From Paenibacillus sp. SYP-B4298 (lineage in GTDB: Bacteria > Bacillota > Bacilli > Paenibacillales > Paenibacillaceae), in contig NZ_CP115484.1 in the NCBI RefSeq assembly GCF_027627475.1, positions 2,898,001 to 2,962,000 on the forward strand: a stretch of DNA of 64,000 nt. Reading direction: 5' to 3'. Under the pieces are notes generated by a model that had not been told where the DNA came from, did not search any database, and saw only the letters and a program-made list of their open reading frames with translations. Shown piece by piece: positions 9,405-18,493 of this stretch (the first letter of the stretch is position 1; each line of letters begins with the position of its first letter). The position numbers and the translations under genes were made by a program.

Positions 9405-10306
9405 TGTTGCAGATCCCTCTCTCTCAGAAAAGTAAGGAAAGTAACCGCCGAGATGGGCAATAGCGCCGATTTGAGATAGATGGAATAAAATTGGCGCTTG
9501 AATCGCACATCCTCCAGCGCGACCACATGGATCAAACCTAGAGCCACCTCATGCTTGACCGAGGAGGCCGATACAAAGGAGACGCCGAGCCCCGCCTCGA
9601 CGGCCGATTTGACAGCGCCGGTGCTTCCGAGCTCCATTACGATCTTGAGTGCTGCCGGATCAATATTTTTGCTGCGCAGCTCCTCCTCCATCACAAGCCT
9701 CGTACCCGAGCCCTGCTCCCGCAGTACGAACGGATACGCTATGACGTCTTCGAGCCTGACCTTGTCCTTGCTGGCAAGCGGATGCCCTGCGGACACAATC
9801 AGATGAAGCTCATCGCTCATCACCGCCTCCATATGCATATCCGGGTGATTGACAGGAGCCTCAATCAAGCCGAAATTAAGCTGGTGATTCAATATTTCCT
9901 CCATGATCTGCGCCGTGTTCATCACCTTCATGCTGATGTTAATATGCGCATATTCCTGACCGAACGGTCCAAGCAGCCGCGGCAATATATATTCGCCGAT
10001 CGTCAGGCTGGCGCCAAGCTGCAGGCGACCCTTGAGCTGGCGAGTGAACTTGGACATCGCCGCATCGGTCTCCCGGATCAGCTCGATGCTCCGGCCTGCA
10101 TACGGCATGAGCGCCCGGCCTGCCTCGGTCAGCTCGATCCGCTTGGTCGAGCGCTGGAGCAGCTTCGTTCCAAAATAGTCCTCCAGCGATTGAATTTGCA
10201 TCGTTACGGCAGGCTGTGTCATATGCAGTGATTGCGCTGCTGCCGAGAAGCTGCCTTTCTCTGCAACCGTGTAAAAGATGTGCAGTTGATGAAAATTAAG
10301 TGCCAT
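9395..10306 (-). CDS. LysR-family transcriptional regulator
   Basis: A 303-residue LysR regulator with an N-terminal winged helix-turn-helix (FHQLHIFYTVAEKGSFSAAA, then MTQPAVTMQIQSLEDYFG) and a type 2 periplasmic-binding effector domain. The sequence resembles the CysL/YwfK branch. The start at 10306 has AGGGGGATCGTA directly before it; the ATG at 10330 has none. It overlaps the PHP gene by 10 nt. LysR regulators usually control a divergent neighbour, but here only an unknown same-strand gene lies upstream, so the target is open. Confidence 0.9.
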   Translation of the reverse strand: MALNFHQLHIFYTVAEKGSFSAAAQSLHMTQPAVTMQIQSLEDYFGTKLLQRSTKRIELTEAGRALMPYAGRSIELIRETDAAMSKFTRQLKGRLQLGASLTIGEYILPRLLGPFGQEYAHINISMKVMNTAQIMEEILNHQLNFGLIEAPVNHPDMHMEAVMSDELHLIVSAGHPLASKDKVRLEDVIAYPFVLREQGSGTRLVMEEELRSKNIDPAALKIVMELGSTGAVKSAVEAGLGVSFVSASSVKHEVALGLIHVVALEDVRFKRQFYSIYLKSALLPISAVTFLTFLRERDLQQWL

Positions 10307-10430
10307 TACGATCCCCCTACGTAGAGCCAACAGCTCAAGCCATCCGTGTAGATTGCTAATGAGCGACTACGGCTGCTTGTCCGACGCTGTAGCCGCCCGC
10401 CTGCGGCTCCACTCATCCCAAGATTTGAAA

Positions 10431-10456
10431 AGCACGTACCCCACTAGGTACGTGCT
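10431..10456 (-). terminator. Rho-independent terminator for the 10571-11008 gene
   Basis: A perfect 10-bp stem (10431-10440 with 10447-10456) has a 6-nt loop and is followed on the minus strand by TTTTCAAATCTT. It lies about 115 nt after the stop of the unknown gene and before the LysR start. I see nothing else in 10307-10570. Confidence 0.7.
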
Positions 10457-10570
10457 GCTGTGAAAATAAGTATATATGCTGAACTGAATGCTAAACTGAT
10501 GCTGCTGCCATGAAGCACAGCTAGAACGCTCCACGCCCTCCGTACATCACGCCTCCGACAAGAAACAGCG

Positions 10571-11008
10571 CTACTTTCTCTTGCGGCTATTCTTAATCAG
10601 CGTCATCCGTCTGGAATGGCGAAGCCAGGAGTAATACGACTTCAAATCCCGCAGCTCGATCGTTTCTGACATTCTGCCGAGAAAGGTCACCACGATCATC
10701 TTGTGCAGCGGATTGCCGATGAGATCGGTCTCACCCTCGAGAGTGGCAAATTCTGCAACAAACACCAGATCCTCATCAATCAGATAGACATCCTCTTCAT
10801 TCCGGTAATACGGCTGTACCCGGCCTTGCTTTAAGCTCTGCCATATAAAATCAGCAATGTCTTCAAAGCCTGTTTTCTCACTTTCAACACGGTCTGCCCA
10901 CCGGATCTTCGCATGGTTCGTGATGACGACATCCGCAACTTTTTTGTCACCAAGAACGATATGAAATGACTCATAAGTATTCCATCTTTCGGTTGTTTTG
11001 TCTTTCAT
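10571..11008 (-). CDS. Conserved hypothetical protein, 145 aa
   Basis: I do not recognise a characterised family. The protein is soluble and has no signal peptide. It has ITNHAKIRWADRVE in the middle and VYLIDEDLVFVAEF, followed by a very basic C-terminus (SRRMTLIKNSRKRK). The phrase NHAKIRWADR recalls small toxin-like or DUF4258-type folds, but the evidence is weak. A ribosome site GAGGAG lies 10 nt before the ATG. It seems monocistronic, ending at the 10431 hairpin. Confidence 0.75.
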   Translation of the reverse strand: MKDKTTERWNTYESFHIVLGDKKVADVVITNHAKIRWADRVESEKTGFEDIADFIWQSLKQGRVQPYYRNEEDVYLIDEDLVFVAEFATLEGETDLIGNPLHKMIVVTFLGRMSETIELRDLKSYYSWLRHSRRMTLIKNSRKRK

Positions 11009-11278
11009 CTCGAATCCACTCCTCCCTGGAAAGCAGCCCCGTTCTGTTCATGCCTGCGTTAGATAAGCTCTCAGTAAACCGACGCTCCTCCGGCCTCTTA
11101 CATACACGTATAGATACTCTATATTCTACCATGTCGAAGCCAGATTTAAAACGAAAAAATCACGAATTTTCCAAATGCAAACGGTTTCCCTGTAGATTGA
11201 AGAAGAAGGAAAATAGAAGTAAAAATCACTTTTATCATAAAATTGAAAGATTTTTACTTTTTAGGTTCGAAATTCATG

Positions 11279-11542
11279 CTAAAGACTGTAAAACCGGGTT
11301 TTATCTTGAACCTCCGAGCTGTACTCTGTTTTAATCTCATTCCGGTAAGAACGCTCGATCCGCTTCACAAAAGGCAGCCGTTGCATATTGCGCACCGTGT
11401 CCTCCGCGCGGTCAGCATTCATATACATTACAACATAATGCATCTTTCTTGACATATAGTAAACGTTCCCGTACTTCTCCAAGGAACGCGCCGCCTTTAG
11501 GTCACTGACCCAAATAATATAACCTGTCCGCTCTGAAAACAC
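11279..11542 (-). CDS. ylbG: YlbG family protein (DUF2129)
   Basis: An 87-residue protein matching YlbG of Bacillus, with RTGYIIWVSDLKAARSLEKYG at the N-terminus cut here as the family core and YVVMYMN in the middle. Its function is unknown. It starts with GTG at 11542, six nt after GGAGG. It follows ylbF at 107 nt, the same order as in Bacillus subtilis, with a strong hairpin between them. The stop falls where AT-rich sequence begins, and 11009-11278 holds no other gene. Confidence 0.88.
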   Translation of the reverse strand: MFSERTGYIIWVSDLKAARSLEKYGNVYYMSRKMHYVVMYMNADRAEDTVRNMQRLPFVKRIERSYRNEIKTEYSSEVQDKTRFYSL

Positions 11543-11571
11543 AGCTTCCCTCCGTTCGTCGACTCGATTGG

Positions 11572-11605
11572 CCGTCTGCCAGCCTGCATTCAGGCCGGCA
11601 GACGG
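11572..11605 (-). other. Stable hairpin between ylbF and ylbG
   Basis: CCGTCTGCC (11572-11580) pairs with GGCAGACGG (11597-11605), and inside it GCCTG pairs with CAGGC around a CATT loop. There is no T tract on the minus strand, so it may protect or process the ylbF mRNA or partly attenuate ylbG. Confidence 0.55.
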
Positions 11606-11649
11606 ACTTCATACCCTAAGCGCCTGCAGCATGTGCAGGCGACCTTCGA

Positions 11650-12144
11650 TCAGCCACAGCCGCCGCTTCCGCAACTGCATGAGCCACCGCTTCCACAGCC
11701 GCTGGACACTCCTTCGTTGCCAGGAACCTTCACGGTCTCCGACACCGCTGCGGCAATCGTACTGGACACCTCGTACAGCAGTTGGTCTACCGCCGCCTCC
11801 GCTTCCTTGAAGCGGCTGACGCATTCATAACGGTCGAGACGGCTCTGCAGCTCCTTCACCTTGCCTTTGGCCGCATGATAGTCAGGATGATAGCGCCCAA
11901 AGCGCTGGCACTCCTCGAACAGATCCTTCGCTTTCAGAAAGTCCCGCTTCAGCTCCTGCACCTCAGTATGTTCTGCTACGGCGGCTTTCCAATATAGATA
12001 ATCGGCAACAGCGGCCGAGTCCACAATCATATCTCCCAACTGGTACGCATTCAAGAGTAACCCTGCCATGTCCAACGAAGCTACATGTTCACCGGAGCCG
12101 GATACGGCGCCGGACATAACGGCCGTCTTATCGGCAGTCGGCAT
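11650..12144 (-). CDS. ylbF: YlbF/RicF, subunit of the Ric (Y-) complex
   Basis: A 164-residue YlbF-family helical protein. In B. subtilis RicA, RicF and RicT form an Fe-S complex that helps RNase Y mature polycistronic mRNAs and promotes sporulation, competence and biofilm formation. The helical core is about residues 25-135. The last 16 residues are a Gly/Ser tail holding five cysteines (CGSGGSCSCGSGGCG), consistent with the known cluster ligands at the C-terminus. The first 20 residues are a low-complexity extension. GAGGTGG lies before the ATG. ylbG follows. Confidence 0.9.
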   Translation of the reverse strand: MPTADKTAVMSGAVSGSGEHVASLDMAGLLLNAYQLGDMIVDSAAVADYLYWKAAVAEHTEVQELKRDFLKAKDLFEECQRFGRYHPDYHAAKGKVKELQSRLDRYECVSRFKEAEAAVDQLLYEVSSTIAAAVSETVKVPGNEGVSSGCGSGGSCSCGSGGCG

Positions 12145-12223
12145 CTATCCACCTCTTCTCCATGTATGATAAAGTCAATCCTCTCTTATCATACCATGAA
12201 CGATATAAAATGTAGAGCGGAAT

Positions 12224-14224
12224 TCATTGCTGCGGCGGCACAAGCCGCATCTCCTCCCACATCCCTGGACATAGCGTGACACGCTCCGGCACACTCGCTC
12301 CTTCCTGCCTCAGCCACCCCTCTATGCGCCAGCTATCGGCCCCCTCCCCATCTTGCATATGCGACGGAATAAGCGTCACAAGCGTGCTCTCCGTGCGAAG
12401 CTCCACCGTCGTCTGCCAGTGCAAGGCCTGCTCCAGCAGCTCCTTCTGGGTCGAAGCATGATAACGGCGAAGCTCGCTCGTCCATGGCTTGGGCAGCTTG
12501 CCCAGTGCCTGCGCAAGCGGCAGGGGAGGCGCAAGCGGCTCTGGCTCAACAGGCGAGCAGTGCTTGACGGAATGCGGATCATAGAACAGCTCGGCTGCCG
12601 CTTCCGGCCCCGCCCCTCTCCCGCTTCTCCCGCCGCCTTGCGTCTTCGCTCCCGCTGCTGGCAGCGGCGCTGAGAGTAGAGGGCCCGCGGGGAAGCCGAG
12701 CTGCTCCAGCATGTCTCGCAGCTCCGCGAGACGCTCCAGCTCGACCGCGAAGGTCTGCTCGCCCAGCGGCTCCCCGAGCAGCCCCTTCAGCCGGCGCTCA
12801 CTGGCAAGCTGCCTGGCCGTCTGGCGGTCCGCACAGCGCAGCAGCACCTGCTGCTCCAGTCTCACCTGTCCGGCGCGCCTTGCCCAATCCCCTACCAGGG
12901 CGGCCACATTGCCGGGCACCGCTCCCTGCGACGCCGCATGCAGCCATTGCAGCAGTGCCGCCTCGTCCCAGCCGCACCGAACCGCCTGCGTAATGCTTGC
13001 CTGCGTGAGCTTATATACGGTGACGGCAGCATCCGTCTTCACGGCAGCCAGCTCCTCCAACTGCCAGCGCAGCGTATACGGCAGATCGATGGGCGCGATC
13101 ACCTCGCAGTCTGGCTGCACATATAGCGCCTGCTGCGGGAGTTGCCCCTCCACCTGCCGTTCTCGCGGCAGCCGCATGCGAAATACCGGCCCGGTGCCAG
13201 GCAGCTCGGCGCGCTCCAGCCACCCGCAGGCGCCATACAGCGCACAGCAGCTATCGAGCGCCGCCTCTGCACTGGCGCTTAGCACTGCGACTGGCGCATC
13301 GCCGCCGCTCATGGCAGGCGCGAGCAGCCAGGCGCGCACGTCGGCCAGCGCATACCAGCGCCCGGGCTCGAGCCGGAGCAGCGCTGCCCCGCAGCGAGCA
13401 AGCGCCGGTTCGCCGAGCATGTAGCGGCTTGCCACATGGCGCGCGAGCTGATGCTCCCGCGCGGCTCCACCGAGCGCCAGCCACGCCTCGCCTGCCTCGC
13501 TGTTCCAGCAGTAGCCGTTGCCTTCTGGCTTCAATAGTCCCAGCGACAGCGCCACATCCAGCACAAATGCCGCTGCTTTGGGATAGTCATCGCGGTAGGC
13601 AAAGGCCGCGCCCCAGCTCTGCAGCTCCTCCTCCTGCATCGACAGTCGCGCCATCAGTCTGCGAATCGACTTGAGCGGCAGCAGACCGCGCGACGTCAGC
13701 TCCAGACAAGATGGCACCAGTGCGCGCAGCCCCTTGAGCAACTGCAGGCTGAGCGGCTGGCTATCCGCGCCGCGGCGGGCGGTCACGAGGCGGCTCTCTT
13801 CGCGTGAGAGCGGCTGCAGCCGCAGCGGCAAGACGATATGCTGCCAGCTTCCGAAGACGTCGGCAGGCAGGAACAGCAGTTCGTCGCCCCAGGTTTTGCG
13901 GGCAGCTAGCAATATCGCCAAGCGGCGAAGCTCCGCTAGCCCAAGCAGCACCTCGGCCCCTGCCCAGCGGCCCTCAATCGCGGCAGCGCGCAGCAACTGA
14001 TCCTCGCCGAACGGGAGGGGGCCGAAGTGCCGCAGCACAAGCTCCAGCGCACCGCGGGCATAGTGCGAGAGCTGCTCATATGCTGCCCGCAGCGACTCTT
14101 CATCCCGCTGCGCCCCCAGCCAATCCAGGCCGCGCGATGCCGCCTTGGCCCACGGAGGGGCGGCCGACACGATGTCGTTCAGCGCAGCCTGATTATGCCA
14201 TCGCATGATCTCTTGCGCCCTCAT
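12224..14224 (-). CDS. Helicase-associated protein with XPB/Ssl2 N-terminal-like domain
   Basis: A 666-residue protein without Walker motifs. From about residue 365 it has a domain starting ALYVQPDCEVIAPIDLPYTL and continuing to GAVPGNVAALVGDWARRAG, which matches the domain found next to bacterial XPB helicases (PF13625 type). The N-terminal half is Ala/Leu-rich and helical. Its ATG overlaps the stop of the XPB gene (ATGA, 14221-14224), so the two are almost certainly made together. The pair also occurs in actinobacteria. It is probably a partner or regulator of the helicase in DNA repair. Base composition is very GC-rich in places. Confidence 0.85.
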   Translation of the reverse strand: MRAQEIMRWHNQAALNDIVSAAPPWAKAASRGLDWLGAQRDEESLRAAYEQLSHYARGALELVLRHFGPLPFGEDQLLRAAAIEGRWAGAEVLLGLAELRRLAILLAARKTWGDELLFLPADVFGSWQHIVLPLRLQPLSREESRLVTARRGADSQPLSLQLLKGLRALVPSCLELTSRGLLPLKSIRRLMARLSMQEEELQSWGAAFAYRDDYPKAAAFVLDVALSLGLLKPEGNGYCWNSEAGEAWLALGGAAREHQLARHVASRYMLGEPALARCGAALLRLEPGRWYALADVRAWLLAPAMSGGDAPVAVLSASAEAALDSCCALYGACGWLERAELPGTGPVFRMRLPRERQVEGQLPQQALYVQPDCEVIAPIDLPYTLRWQLEELAAVKTDAAVTVYKLTQASITQAVRCGWDEAALLQWLHAASQGAVPGNVAALVGDWARRAGQVRLEQQVLLRCADRQTARQLASERRLKGLLGEPLGEQTFAVELERLAELRDMLEQLGFPAGPLLSAPLPAAGAKTQGGGRSGRGAGPEAAAELFYDPHSVKHCSPVEPEPLAPPLPLAQALGKLPKPWTSELRRYHASTQKELLEQALHWQTTVELRTESTLVTLIPSHMQDGEGADSWRIEGWLRQEGASVPERVTLCPGMWEEMRLVPPQQ

Positions 14225-15888
14225 CGGATCGCCGCCTTTTCATGGTCCCCGCCGTTCCAGATGGATAATTCGTAGGTGTAGCCTTGTTCAATCATGTACA
14301 TTTGCCGCTTCAACGCAAACTCAACCTCCTTGGTGCCTTCGGTGACCAGACTGTAGAACCAGGCCTGATTATCCCCGGCCTTCGGGCGCAAAATACGGCC
14401 GATCCGCTGCGCCTCCTCCTGACGCGAGCCGAAGCTGCCCGACACCTGGATGGCAACGGCTGCATCCGGCAGGTTCACCGCAAAATTCGCCACCTTGGAA
14501 ACGATCAGCACCGATATGACACCTGTTCGGAAGGCGTCCAGCAACCGCTCCCGCTCTTCTTGGGCCGTGCCGCCTGTAAGTACAGGAGCGCTTAACTCAC
14601 GGCCCAGCCGCTCCAGTTGGCTCACATACTGGCCAATAATGAGAATCTGCTGTCCCTGGTGGTGCCGCAACAGCCAGCGAACGGCCTCCAGCTTGTACGG
14701 GTTCTCGCTCGCCAGACGCTGACGCGCCCGCGGAGCCGACTGGCTGTATTGGCTCAGAGCTGCTCCGAGCAGCGGCACGCGCAGCTCCATGCACGACAAC
14801 CCGGCAATCCAGCCCTGCTGCTCCAGTGTCTTCCATGGCAGGTCATACTGCTTAGGGCCGATGAGCGAGAAGACATCCTCCTCCCTGCCATCCTCCCGGA
14901 CGAGTGTAGCCGTCAACCCTAGCCTGCGCGTAGCCTGCAGCTCGGCGGTCATCCGAAATACCGGAGCAGGCAGCAGATGTACCTCGTCATAGATAATCAG
15001 TCCCCAGTTGCGCTCGCCAAACAGCTTCATATGTACATATTCCTCCCTTCCCGCTGCGCGGTGGGTCATAATCTGGTAGGTTGCGATCGTTACGGGACGC
15101 ACCTCGCGTTCCTTGCCGGCGTATTCGCCAATCTCCTCCTCAAGCAGCGTCGTCTTGTCCAGCAGCTCCCGCTTCCACTGCTTCACAGACAGAGCATTAG
15201 AGGTAAGAATAAGCGTCGCGCATTTCAGTCGCGCCAGACAAGCCAGACCAACTACTGTCTTGCCTGCCCCGCATGGCAGCACCAGCACACCGCTGCCGCC
15301 GCCAGCCTCCTCCCGGTAGAACCGATCTACACAGATGCGCTGGTAATCCCTCAGCTCAACATCGCTGATGTCTACCTTCAGTTGCTCGCCCGCATGGTAG
15401 CCTGCATAGTCGAGCACAGGATAGCCGAGGCGAATCAGCTCCTGCTTGAGCAGGCCGCGATGAGCAGGGTTCACCTCCCATGCCCCCTCAGCTTGCTGTG
15501 CGATGAGACTGCCGCGCACAGCCGGGCGAGCTGCAAGCTCTGCCAGCAGCGCCCGATCGGTGGATTCCAGCAGCAGCCCTCCAGCCTGCCGCCGCAGTCG
15601 GAGCTTGCCATATCGACCCGCCCAATTGACCACGCCCTCCTCTACCTGGCTCGGCAGCTCATAACGGCTATGCGACTCCAGCGTCTCCAGCATCTCGTCC
15701 AGCGCCATTCCGGCTGCCGCCGCATTCCATACTGAGAGCGGCGTCATCCGATACGTATGAAGCTCTCCCGGACGCTTGATCAGATCCGCGAATCGTGCCA
15801 GTTGCTCCGCAGCCTCATCAGCACGTGGATGACGCCTGTCCAGCAGCACGGTAAAATCCGGCTGTACGATCATGGGGCCTGCTTGCAT
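14221..15888 (-). CDS. XPB-type DNA repair helicase (SF2)
   Basis: A 555-residue XPB/ERCC3-like helicase. It has an N-terminal damage-recognition-like region, Walker A GAGKT (207-211), DEVH box (301-304), motif III LTATLVRED, the RecA2 domain with ILIIGQYVSQLE, and motif VI QRIGRILRP. It should be a 3'-5' DNA translocase acting in repair. The start is the ATG at 15888, after GGTGG. It is first of the two-gene unit with the associated protein. Bacterial XPBs are patchily distributed and their exact role is not settled. Confidence 0.92.
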   Translation of the reverse strand: MQAGPMIVQPDFTVLLDRRHPRADEAAEQLARFADLIKRPGELHTYRMTPLSVWNAAAAGMALDEMLETLESHSRYELPSQVEEGVVNWAGRYGKLRLRRQAGGLLLESTDRALLAELAARPAVRGSLIAQQAEGAWEVNPAHRGLLKQELIRLGYPVLDYAGYHAGEQLKVDISDVELRDYQRICVDRFYREEAGGGSGVLVLPCGAGKTVVGLACLARLKCATLILTSNALSVKQWKRELLDKTTLLEEEIGEYAGKEREVRPVTIATYQIMTHRAAGREEYVHMKLFGERNWGLIIYDEVHLLPAPVFRMTAELQATRRLGLTATLVREDGREEDVFSLIGPKQYDLPWKTLEQQGWIAGLSCMELRVPLLGAALSQYSQSAPRARQRLASENPYKLEAVRWLLRHHQGQQILIIGQYVSQLERLGRELSAPVLTGGTAQEERERLLDAFRTGVISVLIVSKVANFAVNLPDAAVAIQVSGSFGSRQEEAQRIGRILRPKAGDNQAWFYSLVTEGTKEVEFALKRQMYMIEQGYTYELSIWNGGDHEKAAIR

Positions 15889-16025
15889 CAGTTTCCACCC
15901 ATCCTTTCTCTCCTACTTATACAACTAGTTTGATTGATTTGCGCCCGCTTTATTCCATTTCCCCGTCATCCTTCCGCTTATCCGTGCTGGATAGCAGCTT
16001 CGCTGTGCTGCGCACAACGACAAAT

Positions 16026-16057
16026 AGCCATTCACGGGTCAATGCCCGAGAATGGCT
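16026..16057 (-). terminator. Possible terminator after CBS gene
   Basis: AGCCATTC-A-CGGG pairs with CCCG-A-GAATGGCT (16026-16038 and 16045-16057) with one internal mismatch. On the minus strand ATTTGTCG follows. The T tract is weak. Confidence 0.4.
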
Positions 16058-16115
16058 GCTTGTCCTGCGTATATCCATGTCCGTTGAGGCGCAGTGCCCC
16101 TCAGAAGCAGGGGGA

Positions 16116-16550
16116 TCAGTGGTACGACGAGGGCTGATCCTGCTCCGAGATACGGCTGAGCGCCTCCCCCGCCTCATCAGCGAAGATGTCGCGAACAGCC
16201 ATGTCGCCGATAGCGACAATACCCAGCAGATCGCCGTTCTCTACGACCGGCAGACGCCGAATCTGATGGCGCGCCATAACCTCCGACGCCTCGTCCACCG
16301 ATGCCTCAGGGGCAATCGTCTGAACCTCGCTGGAGATGACCTTGGCCACCTCTGTCGATCCGGCATGCTTCTCCGCCAAGCCCCGAATGACCAGATCGCG
16401 GTCCGTGACGACCCCCATCAGTTTTTTGCCTTCGACGATCGGCACAAAGCCGATGTCATTGTTTTTCATCATGACAGCAAGCTCATACAGATTATCCTGC
16501 GGCGTGGCAGTAATACAATCGGTTGTCATGATTTCCTTGACCGTCTTCAT
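16116..16550 (-). CDS. CBS-domain pair protein
   Basis: A 144-residue protein made of two CBS motifs: TVKEIMTTDCITATPQDNL to GVVTDRDLVIRG, and SSEVQTIAPEASVDEA to GIVAIGDMAVRD. Such free-standing CBS pairs bind adenine nucleotides and report energy status. The start at 16550 has GAGGAG 8 nt upstream; the GTG at 16556 is too close to it. It lacks the ACT domain of AcuB, so it is not the missing acuB of the acu operon. It stands alone between the XPB unit and the amidohydrolase. Confidence 0.88.
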   Translation of the reverse strand: MKTVKEIMTTDCITATPQDNLYELAVMMKNNDIGFVPIVEGKKLMGVVTDRDLVIRGLAEKHAGSTEVAKVISSEVQTIAPEASVDEASEVMARHQIRRLPVVENGDLLGIVAIGDMAVRDIFADEAGEALSRISEQDQPSSYH

Positions 16551-16697
16551 TCGCACAGCTCCTCTAACCTTAATCTATTAGGCATTACCGCCCAACGGTT
16601 AGAGTGACCTAATGGAGCCGGAATCATACTCTCTTTGCATGCAGCAGTCTCCCTTGCAGCGCCCGATCTGCGTAGATCTGCGTAGACCAGCATGAGA

Positions 16698-17888
16698 TTA
16701 TACATCCTTGCTCTGGGTGTAATCCTCCGCCATACCGATAAGCAGATTAGCAGCGACCAGCATCGCATCCTCGTCAATATCGAACATCGGGTGATGATGC
16801 GGATAGAACGCCCCCTTGTCCGGATTGCCCGCCCCTACGAACATGAAGCAGCCCCGGCGTTGCTGCAAATAATAGGAAAAATCCTCTCCAGCCATGATCA
16901 GCCCCGACTCCTGTACCTGCTCCAGTGGCAACAGGCCAGCTCCTACCTTGAAGAACCGCTCCACCTCGCGCTCGTCATTGACGACCGGCGGATAGCCCTC
17001 TCTGTAATCGAGTGTCCCTTCACCGCCGTGCATCGCGCACACACTTGCGATCAGTTCTTCCATCCGCTGGCGGATCAGCGTTCTTGTCTGCGGGGAGAAG
17101 GTGCGCACCGTGCCGCGCAACTGCGCTTGCTCTGCAATCACATTGCCTGTGCTTCCAGCCTGGAACGAGCCAATTGACAGCACAGCCGGCTCCAGTGGAT
17201 TGACGCTGCGGCTGATCACCGTCTGCAGCGCTCCGACCAGCGCGCTGCCGATCACGATCGCGTCCACCGTCTCATGAGGCAGTCCACCGTGTCCGCCGCG
17301 TCCTTTGATGTCGATCGTGAACTCGTCCGGCGCCGCCATGAGCGGCCCGGCCTTCGTCGCTACGATGCCTGCTGCCATCGGCGTCCATAGATGAACACCG
17401 TAGATCGCCTCCACGTCGTTCAGCACACCTTCAGCGATCATCGCTGACGCCCCGCCTGGACAAACCTCCTCTGCCGGCTGAAAGATCAGCTTGCGCGCCC
17501 CGGCCAGCGTGCCCCTGGTGTTCATGTAATATCTGGCAATGCCCAGCAAGGTGGCGGTATGCGCATCATGCCCGCAGGCATGCATGACACCGGGTACCGT
17601 CGAAGCATATTCCGTCTGCTTGCGATCCTGGATCGGCAGGGCGTCAATGTCCGCCCGCAGCGCAACAACCGGTCCAGGCAAGCTCCCGCGAATCAACGCA
17701 ACTACACCGTGTCCGCCGATGCCCTCTGTTACCTCCGCGCCCATCTCCTCTAACTGGCGGGCTATATAGCCTGAGGTATGCTTCTCCTCAAAAGAAACCT
17801 CTGGATGGCGGTGCAAATATCTGCGCCAATCAATCATGTCCGCATAGAGGCTTTGCATGTTTCTGACATCCTGTAGCTGTATGGTCAT
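16698..17888 (-). CDS. M20-family amidohydrolase
   Basis: A 396-residue metallopeptidase-fold amidohydrolase of the hippurate/N-acyl-amino-acid/IAA-amide hydrolase group. Metal and catalytic motifs are RADIDALPIQ, HACGHDAHTA, FQPAEEVCPGG (general-base Glu), VHLW and SGLIMAGEDFSYYLQQ, with the dimerisation (lid) domain between about residues 190 and 300. It deacylates N-acyl amino acids in the cytoplasm. The ATG at 17888 follows AAGGAGG by 10 nt; the adjacent GTG at 17891 is equally possible. N-acetyl-diaminopimelate deacetylase is an alternative, but no dapH neighbour is present. Confidence 0.88.
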   Translation of the reverse strand: MTIQLQDVRNMQSLYADMIDWRRYLHRHPEVSFEEKHTSGYIARQLEEMGAEVTEGIGGHGVVALIRGSLPGPVVALRADIDALPIQDRKQTEYASTVPGVMHACGHDAHTATLLGIARYYMNTRGTLAGARKLIFQPAEEVCPGGASAMIAEGVLNDVEAIYGVHLWTPMAAGIVATKAGPLMAAPDEFTIDIKGRGGHGGLPHETVDAIVIGSALVGALQTVISRSVNPLEPAVLSIGSFQAGSTGNVIAEQAQLRGTVRTFSPQTRTLIRQRMEELIASVCAMHGGEGTLDYREGYPPVVNDEREVERFFKVGAGLLPLEQVQESGLIMAGEDFSYYLQQRRGCFMFVGAGNPDKGAFYPHHHPMFDIDEDAMLVAANLLIGMAEDYTQSKDV

Positions 17889-18132
17889 CACCGCAAGTCC
17901 TCCTTGAAAATATTGAATATCATGATGCCGCTTGGCTTCCCGTCCTAAAGAGGCGTGCAAGCGCCCATGTTCTTATTTTAGCAGAAGAGCAATCGGAAAC
18001 AAATGGGGAGCCGCACCCACCCACAGGAAAAATGACTCCCCTTATTCGGACGCTGCAGGCTTGCACTGGCCGTGGAAACATACTATCATGATAAAAGAAA
18101 ACGTTTTGCTACAATTGGAGGGGGATTTTACC

Positions 18133-18477
18133 TTGATTATTGAAAATACCGGTCTTAACGGCTTGACCAGCGAGCTGGCTCATCTCGATGAATCTGCTGA
18201 GAAGCTCGGCTTTGTGCGGTGGCAATGGGATTATTACCGTGCTACATACGATCTGAAGCTGGAGGACCGTGCCAACCAAAATGAATATTTCCTGCGCGTC
18301 AGCACCCGTGCTGTAGAAGGCAAGCTGGAGCAGCCTTACGCCGTCCTGAAGGTCGAAGCTGCCTATATCGGACGGGCTACGTTCCCGCATGGCCTGGATT
18401 ATGAGTCTCCAGTGCCACAGCAAATTTTGAATACAGCAACACAACGCTTGCAGGAACTCAAGAAGCTTCTTGCATAA
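18133..18477 (+). CDS. YugN-like family protein
   Basis: A 114-residue protein of the YugN-like family, of unknown function. It begins LIIENTGLNGLTSEL and contains LGFVRWQWDYYRATYDLKLED. I chose a TTG start at 18133 because GGAGGGGG lies 8 nt before it and it matches the family N-terminus; the in-frame ATG at 18088 has no ribosome site. It ends 16 nt before ftsW, so the two are probably cotranscribed. Confidence 0.78.
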   Translation: MIIENTGLNGLTSELAHLDESAEKLGFVRWQWDYYRATYDLKLEDRANQNEYFLRVSTRAVEGKLEQPYAVLKVEAAYIGRATFPHGLDYESPVPQQILNTATQRLQELKKLLA

Positions 18478-18493
18478 CCTGGGGGTTAACCCG

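Noticed and set aside
16116-16550. CBS protein as the missing AcuB
   Set aside because: It has two CBS motifs but no ACT domain, is too short for AcuB, and lies 18 kb away from acuA-acuC.
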